From G039029935 sp039029935 (GTDB lineage: Bacteria; Chloroflexota; Anaerolineae; Caldilineales; Caldilineaceae), in NCBI GenBank assembly GCA_039029935.1, contig JBCCFC010000944.1, positions 1 through 5,564 of the forward strand: a stretch of DNA of 5,564 nucleotides. The letters run 5' to 3'. The notes under the pieces are model-generated. The model saw only the letters and a program-made list of their open reading frames with translations. It was not told the origin of the DNA and did no database searches. The position numbers and the translations under genes were made by a program. Positions 1-5,564 of the stretch are shown here, piece by piece. Positions within the stretch are counted from its first letter, which is position 1. Each line of letters begins with the position of its first letter.

Positions 1-1
1 A

Positions 2-1429
2 TCGTTACATCTGAATATACCTGAAAAATTCCTTACTATCTGGATATTCGAACTAAACATTACAGATCATGATATCAAACAGCGTCGAGAACTTGCCCAC
101 ATCTTAAACCCGAGCATAGATTTTGGACTAATATTCATACCTAACCAAGCATCACTATTACAGTACCTCATCAATAAGCACATACGGTCGGAAATAAGAA
201 GTGATATAATCGTATTGGGACAGGAATTTGTCAAAGATATTGCTCATGCACCCAATCCCCAACTCACATTAACCGATGCCATTTTACGCGAAGTAGAGTT
301 AACGCGTATCTCTCCCTTTATGGCAGGTGGAGCAAGTTTTGTACCCCGCATGTTTTTTGGTCGTGAGGGTGAGATTAAAAATATTGGAGAAGCTATTAAA
401 ACGACCAGTGTGATCATTAGCTGTGGTCGTCGGATGGGGAAAACAATGTTACTGCGCCGATTGGCCCAAGTCACGCTGTCTGATAACCAATATAACTGTT
501 ATTTCTTGAACTGCCTGCCTATTCACAATTATCATGACTTATTGTCAGAAATGATAACAGCATGGAATCAACCTGACCTGTCCTTTGACCCTGAGCATCC
601 CAACTCATTTGCAGATGTCGCACAATCGCTCACATCCGATAATAGTTCTCTCCCTATTTTTTTACTTGATGAGGTTGATGAGTTATTTTACTTTGATAGC
701 AAAAATCAGTGGCGTCTTGCCAAGCAACTGCGTACTCTTTCTCAGGACGGTCGTGCCCGATTTATCATGACAGGAGAACATGCGCTTCAGCGATTTGTTC
801 ATGATGCCGATTCGCCATTTTTTAATTTTTTTGGATATAACCTGGAGCTCTCCTTCCTCTCTTATCAAGCATCCAATCGACTCATTGAGGAACCTTTCAA
901 GGAGATGCACATCGGCTTTGAGGAACCTATTCCCATGATATCAACCATACAGATAGCAACCTCTGGACATCCCTATCTAGTCCAACGATTGTGCCAGGGG
1001 TTGGTCCAATCTATCAACCGCGCAAATAGCCGTGTAATTATACCAGAGAACATTGAAAATGTCTTGAACGATCCTCATTATCAAGATGATTATTTTGAAA
1101 CCGTATGGGGGCAGGCTCCAGTGTTGGCGCGTATCATTACCTTGTTCCTTGGTACAAAAAGCATGACGATGAACGAAATTCGTCAACGACTGAATGACTA
1201 TGGCTTACAACCGACGCTGACGGAAATCAGCGAGTCGCTGGAGGTACTCGATTTGTACTCAGTCGTTACCCGCAAACGAGGCCAATATTCATTTATAGCA
1301 ACCGCTTTTCCAGACATGGTGCGCCGTGCCTATGGCGATGATATCGAAATAAACATTGAACTCCTGTGTGAGGAATATACATGGCAGCAACAAGATTCAA
1401 ATACAAAGGGGCTTTGGCCGCAGATGTAG
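2..1429 (+). CDS. P-loop STAND/AAA-like ATPase, 5' end outside window
   Basis: The frame is open from base 2 to the TAG at 1427-1429 (475 codons seen), so the protein begins upstream of the window; a TTG at 215 is a possible but unlikely start. Codons before 215 contain no Met but alternate strand-like (TIWIFEL, FGLIFIPN, DIIVLGQ) and helix-like stretches, which looks like a real alpha/beta domain. The linker ISPFMAGGASFVPRMFFGRE leads into an NTPase: Walker A GRRMGKT at nt 425-445, Walker B FLLDEVDE around nt 660-680, a sensor-like strand RFIMTGE, then TSGHPYLVQRLCQ, typical of the helical lid of archaeal-type/STAND ATPases. The C-terminal third resembles a winged helix. It should bind and hydrolyse ATP in a signalling or switch role; the ligand is unknown. 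Its end overlaps the next gene by 49 bases in another frame, implying translational coupling. Family-level call good, biological role unknown. Confidence 0.85.
   Translation, partial: SLHLNIPEKFLTIWIFELNITDHDIKQRRELAHILNPSIDFGLIFIPNQASLLQYLINKHIRSEIRSDIIVLGQEFVKDIAHAPNPQLTLTDAILREVELTRISPFMAGGASFVPRMFFGREGEIKNIGEAIKTTSVIISCGRRMGKTMLLRRLAQVTLSDNQYNCYFLNCLPIHNYHDLLSEMITAWNQPDLSFDPEHPNSFADVAQSLTSDNSSLPIFLLDEVDELFYFDSKNQWRLAKQLRTLSQDGRARFIMTGEHALQRFVHDADSPFFNFFGYNLELSFLSYQASNRLIEEPFKEMHIGFEEPIPMISTIQIATSGHPYLVQRLCQGLVQSINRANSRVIIPENIENVLNDPHYQDDYFETVWGQAPVLARIITLFLGTKSMTMNEIRQRLNDYGLQPTLTEISESLEVLDLYSVVTRKRGQYSFIATAFPDMVRRAYGDDIEINIELLCEEYTWQQQDSNTKGLWPQM
1370..1374 (+). promoter_or_regulatory. 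Ribosome binding site for the second ATPase
   Basis: GAGGA lies 6 bases before the ATG at 1381, inside the 3' end of the preceding ATPase gene. It supports this ATG as the start even though it makes the two genes overlap by 49 bases. Confidence 0.7.
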
Positions 1430-2904
1430 ATACCCTACTTTATATCCATCGCCAAGAATATGAGCAGGTGGATGCTCTTCTGACGCATGTGGGGACACAA
1501 TGCGTAATCATTTCGCTGATTGGCGCACGACAAACGGGCAAAACCAGTCTGCTCAATTTTTTGCATGACGCATGTCGTCAGCGCACCCGTTGGGTCACAA
1601 TACAACTAGATTTGAGCGAACTGCGCGAGTTTGATGGCGAAACATGGTATCAACAACTCATCGCTGCCTCCTGTGAATTGCTTCACACTCAGTTAGGCAT
1701 CACGATTGAAGAACTGACTGACCATTGTGCGCATACACCTGTCCATAGTGCTGCTGGCTGGCGGCAACTTATGCTATTGGCGTGTCAACGATTGTCACCC
1801 GAACAGAAATTGTTGGTTTCATTGGATGAAATTAGCTCAGTGCCTGACATGCATCGTAAAAATTTCTTCACCAATCTGCGTACCATCCATCAAAATGCAA
1901 CGGCAGATCGACCCGAATATCGAAATTTGGGACTGGTGTTGGCGGGTGCATTTGTGCCAGAACGACTGATTGACGACAGCCGAAACTCACCCTTTAACGT
2001 CAGCACCAAGGTCTACATGAACCCCGTTACTCAGGAACAATTCGACCCGTTGCTCCGTCTGCTGGCTGAGAACGAATACGTCATTAGCGAACGGGCTGTA
2101 CAATCCATTTATTCGTGGACAGGTGGCCTATTAGTTCAAATCCAACAAATATGCGAGAAAATAGTCCAACACGATCATACGGACATCACACCAGCACAGA
2201 TTGACCGATTTGCCCAAGAAATGGCGGTTGATAACGATTATCTGACCCACGTCGTCCAATGTGTTGATGAGGACGAGCTACGGCCTTCGCTGATTCGTAC
2301 AATCCACAAAATACTGCAAGCACCTCTGCGCGGCGGACGGACAAATAAATTTATCGTCACACTAGAATCCATTGGTGTGATTCGCCAAACAACAACTGCT
2401 GAATGGGATTTTGTTAATCGGCTCTGTCGGGAAACATTTGAGGACTATGTGAAATCAGTCCCGCAGGGTGATTTGATTGATACGCCTTTATTTAGCAATA
2501 CGGTTGGGAATCAAGACACAACACAACCACCATTCTATGAAAAATGGTGGTTTACCTCGTTGATGACAGGGCTTATAGCAGCTACGCTTGCCCTGTTCAT
2601 GCTCTACGCACCTAACAATGGATTTTGGCTATGGAGCAAACTATTTGTTGGTATTGCGTCGGTCGTCACCGTATTTATGTTATCCAGAGCCCCCATTAAC
2701 CGTTATTTACGGATATTTTGGGTTGTATTCGCCGCATTTAGCACAATGAACGCACTACCTGGTATAAAGATATTTTTTGAAATGAATCAGGCGATTCTCA
2801 ACTTTTACCTTGATGGAACATCGGATTATGTGAATATGGCCTTGATTCTGTTGATGATTGTTCTTCTGGTTCTGGACTTCTTCGAGCGGAAACGAACAAC
2901 ATGA
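1381..2904 (+). CDS. Membrane-anchored AAA_35-like ATPase
   Basis: 507 residues. The N-terminus (RFKYKGALAADVDTLLYIHR, residues 5-24) has the pattern of the AAA-like domain Pfam calls AAA_35, where a Gly-Ala-Leu segment and Tyr-x-x-Arg precede the P-loop by about 25 residues; this also supports the chosen ATG. Walker A is GARQTGKTS (48-56), Walker B LLVSLDEI (144-151), a sensor-like strand LVLAGA (185-190), an NSPFN motif (202-206) and WTGGLLVQIQQIC (246-258). Residues about 300-358 look like a winged helix. Then come four hydrophobic segments at about 388-410, 416-434, 443-460 and 484-500, ending in a short basic tail FERKRTT, so the ATPase is probably tethered to the inner face of the membrane. 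It overlaps the upstream ATPase, which has the same domain logic without membrane segments, so the two probably work together. The substrate and signal are not visible in the sequence. Confidence 0.88.
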   Translation: MAATRFKYKGALAADVDTLLYIHRQEYEQVDALLTHVGTQCVIISLIGARQTGKTSLLNFLHDACRQRTRWVTIQLDLSELREFDGETWYQQLIAASCELLHTQLGITIEELTDHCAHTPVHSAAGWRQLMLLACQRLSPEQKLLVSLDEISSVPDMHRKNFFTNLRTIHQNATADRPEYRNLGLVLAGAFVPERLIDDSRNSPFNVSTKVYMNPVTQEQFDPLLRLLAENEYVISERAVQSIYSWTGGLLVQIQQICEKIVQHDHTDITPAQIDRFAQEMAVDNDYLTHVVQCVDEDELRPSLIRTIHKILQAPLRGGRTNKFIVTLESIGVIRQTTTAEWDFVNRLCRETFEDYVKSVPQGDLIDTPLFSNTVGNQDTTQPPFYEKWWFTSLMTGLIAATLALFMLYAPNNGFWLWSKLFVGIASVVTVFMLSRAPINRYLRIFWVVFAAFSTMNALPGIKIFFEMNQAILNFYLDGTSDYVNMALILLMIVLLVLDFFERKRTT

Positions 2905-2916
2905 GGCATTGCCTCC

Positions 2917-2922
2917 AAAGGA
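2917..2922 (+). promoter_or_regulatory. Ribosome binding site for the dioxygenase
   Basis: AAAGGA is 10 bases before the ATG at 2933. An in-frame ATG at 2858 would add 25 residues overlapping the end of the ATPase gene, has no comparable site and adds no family-like sequence, so 2933 is preferred. Confidence 0.55.
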
Positions 2923-2932
2923 AAAAATAATT

Positions 2933-3997
2933 ATGCAACCAACTTCGTTACCACCACAACAAACAGGTCGCGCTGCGTGGTACGGCTCAGACCTGACGAA
3001 CAAACCGGATGAATGGCAGATTCACTGGACACAGCCGGAAATCGACGAACTTGAAGCTGCCGCCGAACCACTGATTCGTCCTGATTTTAATATCGGGACC
3101 ATGACTCGCTCTGATTTTCCGTTACCGACAGTGGGACCCAAACTGATTGAATTGCAGGAAGAGCTACTGCATGGACGTGGATTTTCCCTATTGCGTGGTC
3201 TGCCTGTCCAGAATTATAACGAGCGTGAAGTCATCACGATTTTCTATGGCATTGGCACACATCTGGGCAATGCACGTTCACAAAATGCACAGGGGCATAT
3301 CTTGGGGCATGTGCGTGACATGGGCGTGAGCAGCGCAAACGCCAACGTGCGCATCTACCAGACCAACGAACGCCAGACTTTTCACACTGATTCCAGTGAT
3401 GTGGTTGGGCTGCTCTGTCTGCATCCCGCCAAAGCTGGTGGGCTGTCGATGTTGGTGAGCGCACAGACCGTCTTCAATGAGATGCATAAACGACGACCTG
3501 ATCTGCTCGAATTGCTGCTCCAACCGATTGCCACCGACCGACGGGGGGAAGTGCCAGAGGGGATGTTGCCCTATTTATTAATTCCTGTGTTTAGTTGGTA
3601 TGCCGAGCAGATTACACCCTTCTATCAACGGCAGTACATCGAGTCAGCCCAACGCTTTGAGGATGCACCACGCCTGACCGAAAAACATTTTGAAGCACTG
3701 GACCTCTTTGATGATCTGACCAATGACCCAGCGTTAAACTTGTCGATGGCGTTGGCGCAGGGTGATATTCAATTTGTCTATAACCATGCACTGTTGCATG
3801 ATCGCACCTCGTTTGAGGACTGGCCGGAATTGGAGAAACGGCGTCACCTCTTGCGACTGTGGCTTTCGATGCCGGGTGACAGACCGCTGCCCGATGTGTT
3901 TGCCACGCGTTATGGCTCGGTGGAAATTGGGAATCGTGGCGGGATTGTTGTGCCTGGAACGACGTTTTGTGTGCCGTATCTGAATCTTGCGGGATAA
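2933..3997 (+). CDS. TauD/TfdA-type Fe(II)/2-oxoglutarate dioxygenase
   Basis: 354 residues, a normal full length for the TauD/TfdA superfamily. Expected reaction: oxidation of an organic substrate coupled to decarboxylation of 2-oxoglutarate, in the cytoplasm. Visible motifs: GRGFSLLRG (81-89), the iron-binding HxD in TFHTDSSDVVGLLCL (His151, Asp153), LHPAKAGGLSMLVSA (163-177), PVFS (218-221), then the distal iron ligand His289 in LLHDRTSFED and the 2-oxoglutarate-binding Arg308 in RRHLLRLWL. All active-site positions are intact, so it should be active. There is no signal peptide. The substrate cannot be named; the sequence resembles uncharacterised bacterial and fungal TauD-like proteins more than taurine dioxygenase itself. 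It follows the ATPase gene by 28 bases and may share its transcript. By eye it is more GC-rich than the first ATPase gene, so it may have a separate history. It ends 8 bases from the converging NADAR gene. Confidence 0.9.
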   Translation: MQPTSLPPQQTGRAAWYGSDLTNKPDEWQIHWTQPEIDELEAAAEPLIRPDFNIGTMTRSDFPLPTVGPKLIELQEELLHGRGFSLLRGLPVQNYNEREVITIFYGIGTHLGNARSQNAQGHILGHVRDMGVSSANANVRIYQTNERQTFHTDSSDVVGLLCLHPAKAGGLSMLVSAQTVFNEMHKRRPDLLELLLQPIATDRRGEVPEGMLPYLLIPVFSWYAEQITPFYQRQYIESAQRFEDAPRLTEKHFEALDLFDDLTNDPALNLSMALAQGDIQFVYNHALLHDRTSFEDWPELEKRRHLLRLWLSMPGDRPLPDVFATRYGSVEIGNRGGIVVPGTTFCVPYLNLAG

Positions 3998-4005
3998 TTG
4001 CGATT

Positions 4006-4569
4006 CTACATTTCGGATTGCAGACGCTCACGTACTTCCATCAGGGCAAACCCTAACAAGTTTAACCCAAGCCAGTGTTCTGGAAACATAGCATTTGGAT
4101 TATCCGCCGCTAACCCAATCCCCCAGATGGCATCAACGGGGCTAGCCTCGACCAGTACGCGGTCTCCTGTGTTGAGCAGGAATGTTTTTATCTCTGGGTT
4201 TTGCGAAAATTTGGCAAAGTTTCCATTAATCACAATCTCAACACGATGCTGTTGCCATACCTGTTCATCAAACCCTTTGACAGCGCGCCCCAAACGTTTG
4301 GCTTTGCCCGGATTATTTGCGGCAATGATTTTATTCACAATATCAACATTATGAAATAAGCGCGCTTTTTCTGCCATCATGTAATGTTCTGCTGTACGTT
4401 AAACGACGCTATCGACTTCAAATGATGCCTCATACCATTGGCTGAAACATGATTTGGAGATACCAGTCTTTGGTTTTTGATGTCCCCAAAAGAAGACGTA
4501 TTTGACGGTGGTGCCGCTGTTAATGTGGTTAATGAGGTGTTGTACAGATTTAATATTTATATTCTCCAT
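4006..4569 (-). pseudogene. NADAR-family N-glycosidase (YbiA-like) with an in-frame stop
   Basis: From the ATG at 4569 the frame reads 187 codons with one TAA at codon 57 (4399-4401). Before the stop are VFFWGHQKPK and CFSQWYEASF (residues 25-34, 41-50); after it are AEHYMMAEKARLF (60-72), EIVINGNFAKFSQNPE, LLNTGDRVLVEASPVD, IWGIGLAADNPNAMFPEHW and LGLNLLGFALMEVRERL. These are the NADAR (DUF1768/YbiA) landmarks in order, covering the whole domain. The stop falls where the family usually has Tyr (V-Y-x-TAEHY), so a one-base Tyr-to-TAA change is the simplest reading. NADAR enzymes cleave N-glycosidic bonds of ADP-ribose or riboflavin-pathway intermediates. A restart at the Met pair (codons 64-65) would give 124 residues lacking the WGH, SQWY and AEHY segments, so activity is doubtful. 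The ATG is 2 bases after the peptidase stop codon with no clear ribosome binding site, implying coupled translation. A sequencing error is the main alternative. Confidence 0.86.
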
Positions 4570-4944
4570 TATTATGGTACTAAAACCGCATATCGCTCAT
4601 CATGCTCTAACCACGCCAAATCAAATTCACCAATGGGTATTTGTTCAGGACTTGTTTCGTTGACTGGATCGTGCAGATAGACAGATTCTGGGTCCATACC
4701 AACAACGACAACCGCATGGCGAACATCTTGATTCCAATAAGGCAAAGTCCCCGTTTGTATACCCACAATGACAGGCCAGCCCCGTTCAATAAGTGTATAC
4801 AATTCCTCTAATGTGCCATGTGAACGAGATATGACCGTGATGCCAAGTTGCTCTAAATTACTAATCTGTGAGAACGGTGTTCCTAGCTCTGATCGAATCC
4901 GTAACAAGCGAATAAGGCGTCGATAACGAACGGTTCGCTTGTGA

Positions 4945-4952
4945 TGTTGTAA
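4945..4952. repeat. Left target-site duplication
   Basis: TGTTGTAA abuts the left end of the 82-bp element and matches TGCTGTAA on the other side at 7 of 8 bases. This copy keeps the reading frame of the peptidase's C-terminal part (LQHHK). Confidence 0.75.
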
Positions 4953-5034
4953 GTAACCGTTCAGCCCCCTGAGCGTGTCGAAGGGGGCGCACCGGCTTCG
5001 ACACGCTCAGCCTGCGGGGGGAGTGAACGGTTAC
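4953..5034. mobile_element. 82-bp MITE-like palindromic element
   Basis: The ends are perfect 11-base inverted repeats: GTAACCGTTCA at 4953-4963 and TGAACGGTTAC at 5024-5034. Inside is a second perfect 15-base inverted repeat (4969-4983 with 4996-5010, CTGAGCGTGTCGAAG and its complement), and C-rich and G-rich blocks (4964-4969, 5015-5021) lie between the two. The element is flanked by TGTTGTAA (4945-4952) and TGCTGTAA (5035-5042), an 8-base target duplication with one difference. It is too short to encode a transposase, so it must have been moved by one in trans. It interrupts the C39 peptidase gene; element plus one duplication adds 90 bases, a whole number of codons, but brings in-frame TAA and TGA stops. 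Confidence 0.85.
4969..5010. repeat. Perfect 15-bp stem with 12-base loop inside the element
   Basis: Arms 4969-4983 and 4996-5010 are exact reverse complements around a 12-base GC-rich loop. Transcripts through here would fold into a very stable hairpin. No T-run follows on either strand, so it is not a classical intrinsic terminator, though it could still hinder expression of NADAR downstream. The arm resembles dispersed CTTCGACA...CTCAG palindromes that I recall from several bacterial genomes; this is unverified. Confidence 0.8.
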
Positions 5035-5042
5035 TGCTGTAA
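5035..5042. repeat. Right target-site duplication
   Basis: TGCTGTAA abuts the right end of the 82-bp element and is the partner of TGTTGTAA at 4945-4952. The single C/T difference suggests one mutation since insertion. Confidence 0.75.
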
Positions 5043-5146
5043 AACCATTGATGCACACGCTGCCAGACACTCTCCATTTCGGCGTTGTGACACATGCTTC
5101 ATACGGATAAGGTGAAATTTAGGTGGCTGAAAAAACATGAAATCAC

Positions 5147-5467
5147 TCAATTTCTTTTTGGTAGAAACTCTAATGGGTTTCCAATGGGCGGACCAGTGTG
5201 AGTTGGCTCTAAATCTGGCACTGAACACGAGTGATCAGTCAATTTTTCTGGTTCATAAGGCGGGAGCGTATCTGCTAGTTGCTCACCTGCTAAAAGCAGT
5301 TCTTCTTTTTTAACTTCTGATGTGTTGATCTCACCCGTTGACACCAGAACTTCAATCTCTCCTACACGACCAACTTCACCATCTGAGGGTGTAACCAATA
5401 CAATTGGCACACGCCAAACTGGTCCATGTCCATTATTACCGACAATAAGAGATGGGGTAGGACCGCA
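5147..5467 (-). pseudogene. Conserved-looking hypothetical protein, 5' end missing or broken
   Basis: The frame is open from just after a TAG at 5468-5470 down to the TGA at 5147-5149 (106 codons). The only usual start codon is a GTG at 5410 (87 residues), but the stretch before it, PTPSLIVGNNGHGPVWRVPI, runs smoothly into IVLVTPSDGEVGRVGEIEVLVSTGEI and looks like the same protein. So the N-terminus is probably lost, not simply short. The first half is beta-rich, the middle is helical and charged (EVKKEELLLAGEQLADTLPPY), and the C-terminus is proline-rich. No membrane segment, signal peptide or catalytic motif is visible and I cannot name a function. It ends 8 bases before the peptidase start, so it was the first visible gene of the peptidase-NADAR operon. 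Alternatives are an intact short protein from the GTG or a start at the rare ATT at 5444-5446. Confidence 0.6.
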
Positions 5468-5490
5468 CTAAAGAGTGGAGTCGCGCCCCA
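5453..5490. repeat. 38-base imperfect palindrome at the broken 5' end of the hypothetical gene
   Basis: Arms TGGGG/CCCCA (5453-5457, 5486-5490), GAC/GTC (5461-5463, 5480-5482) and CACT/AGTG (5466-5469, 5474-5477) are arranged symmetrically around an AAAG loop, with unpaired 3x3 and 2x2 internal blocks. The TAG that closes the hypothetical reading frame lies in the centre. It could be a hairpin, an operator-like site or the remnant of a mobile-element end. No T-run makes it a clear terminator. Confidence 0.5.
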
Positions 5491-5564
5491 AATTGACAAA
5501 AAGGTGCAGTAACGAGTAAGATACTGCAATGAGTAAAAGACTGAGATTGCAGTCTGAAAATATA
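5491..5564. other. Non-coding right edge with weak TGCA-started repeats
   Basis: I see no credible coding sequence here. On the plus strand three segments begin TGCAGTAACGAGTAAGATAC (5505), TGCAATGAGTAAAAGACTGA (5525) and TGCAGTCTG (5548), sharing a TGCA(G/A)T start and, in the first two, an (A/C)GAGTAA- or TGAGTAAA-like core, spaced 20 and 23 bases. This could be chance, part of a transposon end or protein-binding repeats, and it is cut off by the window edge. No convincing -35/-10 pair for the minus-strand operon was found. Confidence 0.3.

Larger units (their letters stand above)
4572..5138 (-). pseudogene. C39-like cysteine peptidase split by an inserted element
   Basis: The 5' part from the ATG at 5138 reads 35 codons and contains the Cys motif RRNGECLAACASMVL (Cys24), then hits TAA at 5031-5033, the first bases of an inserted palindromic element. 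Past the element the same frame resumes with LQHHKRTVRYRRLIRLLRIR and continues to the TAA at 4572-4574, with GTPFSQISNLEQLG, LPYWNQDVRHAVVVVGMD (catalytic His, codon 4716-4718) and VYLHDPV (Asp, codon 4668-4670), then EFDLAWLEHDERYAVL. Without the 90 added bases it would be about 158 residues, a normal stand-alone papain-like C39-type domain with all three catalytic residues. Stand-alone members need not be bacteriocin processors; the substrate is unknown. The start at 5138 is preferred over the ATG at 5102 because it lies 8 bases after the upstream stop and has a weak GAGTG 5 bases ahead. The downstream fragment alone lacks the Cys and should be inactive. Confidence 0.86.

Noticed and set aside
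2858..2932. Upstream ATG extending the dioxygenase by 25 residues
   Set aside because: It lies inside the ATPase gene's last membrane segment in another frame, gives a composition unlike the family, and the ATG at 2933 has an AAAGGA site.
3983..4010. Possible bidirectional terminator between the converging dioxygenase and NADAR genes
   Set aside because: Only a weak GAATC/GATTC pairing with bulges and no T-run is visible; the 8-base gap has no convincing hairpin.
3612..4031. 139-codon minus-strand open frame under the dioxygenase
   Set aside because: It is antisense to a clearly conserved dioxygenase, is low in recognisable structure and overlaps the end of the NADAR gene.
3998..4354. 118-codon plus-strand open frame
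   Set aside because: It is antisense to the NADAR C-terminal half, whose minus-strand protein matches family motifs throughout.
4477..4680. 67-codon plus-strand open frame
   Set aside because: It runs antisense across the NADAR N-terminus and peptidase C-terminus, both supported on the minus strand.
4945..5042. CRISPR repeat or intrinsic terminator reading of the palindromic block
   Set aside because: There is a single copy with no spacers and no T-tract; terminal inverted repeats plus a target duplication fit a mobile element better.
4861..5070. 69-codon minus-strand frame reading through the inserted element
   Set aside because: It is in a different frame from the peptidase on both sides and consists largely of the palindromic repeat, so it is a by-product of the insertion.

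Overview
The window is bacterial chromosomal DNA of moderate, slightly AT-leaning composition. Multi-domain P-loop ATPases of the AAA_35/STAND type beside stand-alone C39-like peptidases and NADAR proteins fit a large-genome bacterium, with Chloroflexota my best guess and a cyanobacterium possible. This is inference from family habits, not a sequence match. No rRNA, tRNA or CRISPR array was seen.

Plus strand (2-3997) holds three co-directional, tightly packed genes. First is a P-loop ATPase whose frame is open to the left edge, so its true start lies outside the window. Its last 49 bases overlap a second ATPase, which has an AAA_35-like NTPase domain, probably a winged helix, and four C-terminal membrane segments. 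After a 28-base gap comes a complete Fe(II)/2-oxoglutarate TauD/TfdA-type dioxygenase. The two ATPases look like a coupled pair: one soluble, one membrane-anchored. The dioxygenase could be a third component or a passenger.

Minus strand (5467 down to 4006) holds a converging three-gene operon: a conserved-looking hypothetical protein, a C39-like cysteine peptidase and a NADAR-family ADP-ribose-type N-glycosidase. All three appear damaged. The hypothetical gene has no credible start and its frame closes at a TAG inside a 38-base imperfect palindrome. The peptidase gene is split by an 82-base palindromic MITE-like element with 11-base terminal inverted repeats and an 8-base target duplication (7 of 8 identical). 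The NADAR gene carries one in-frame TAA, apparently in place of a Tyr codon, so only its last 124 codons are open. Removing the element plus one duplication copy, and changing that TAA to a Tyr codon, would restore full-length peptidase and NADAR reading frames.

The most interesting points are the recent decay of the peptidase-NADAR operon with its cause visible base by base, and the overlapping twin-ATPase arrangement next to a dioxygenase. The right 75 bases are non-coding as far as I can tell and contain weak TGCA-started repeats that may belong to a mobile-element end.
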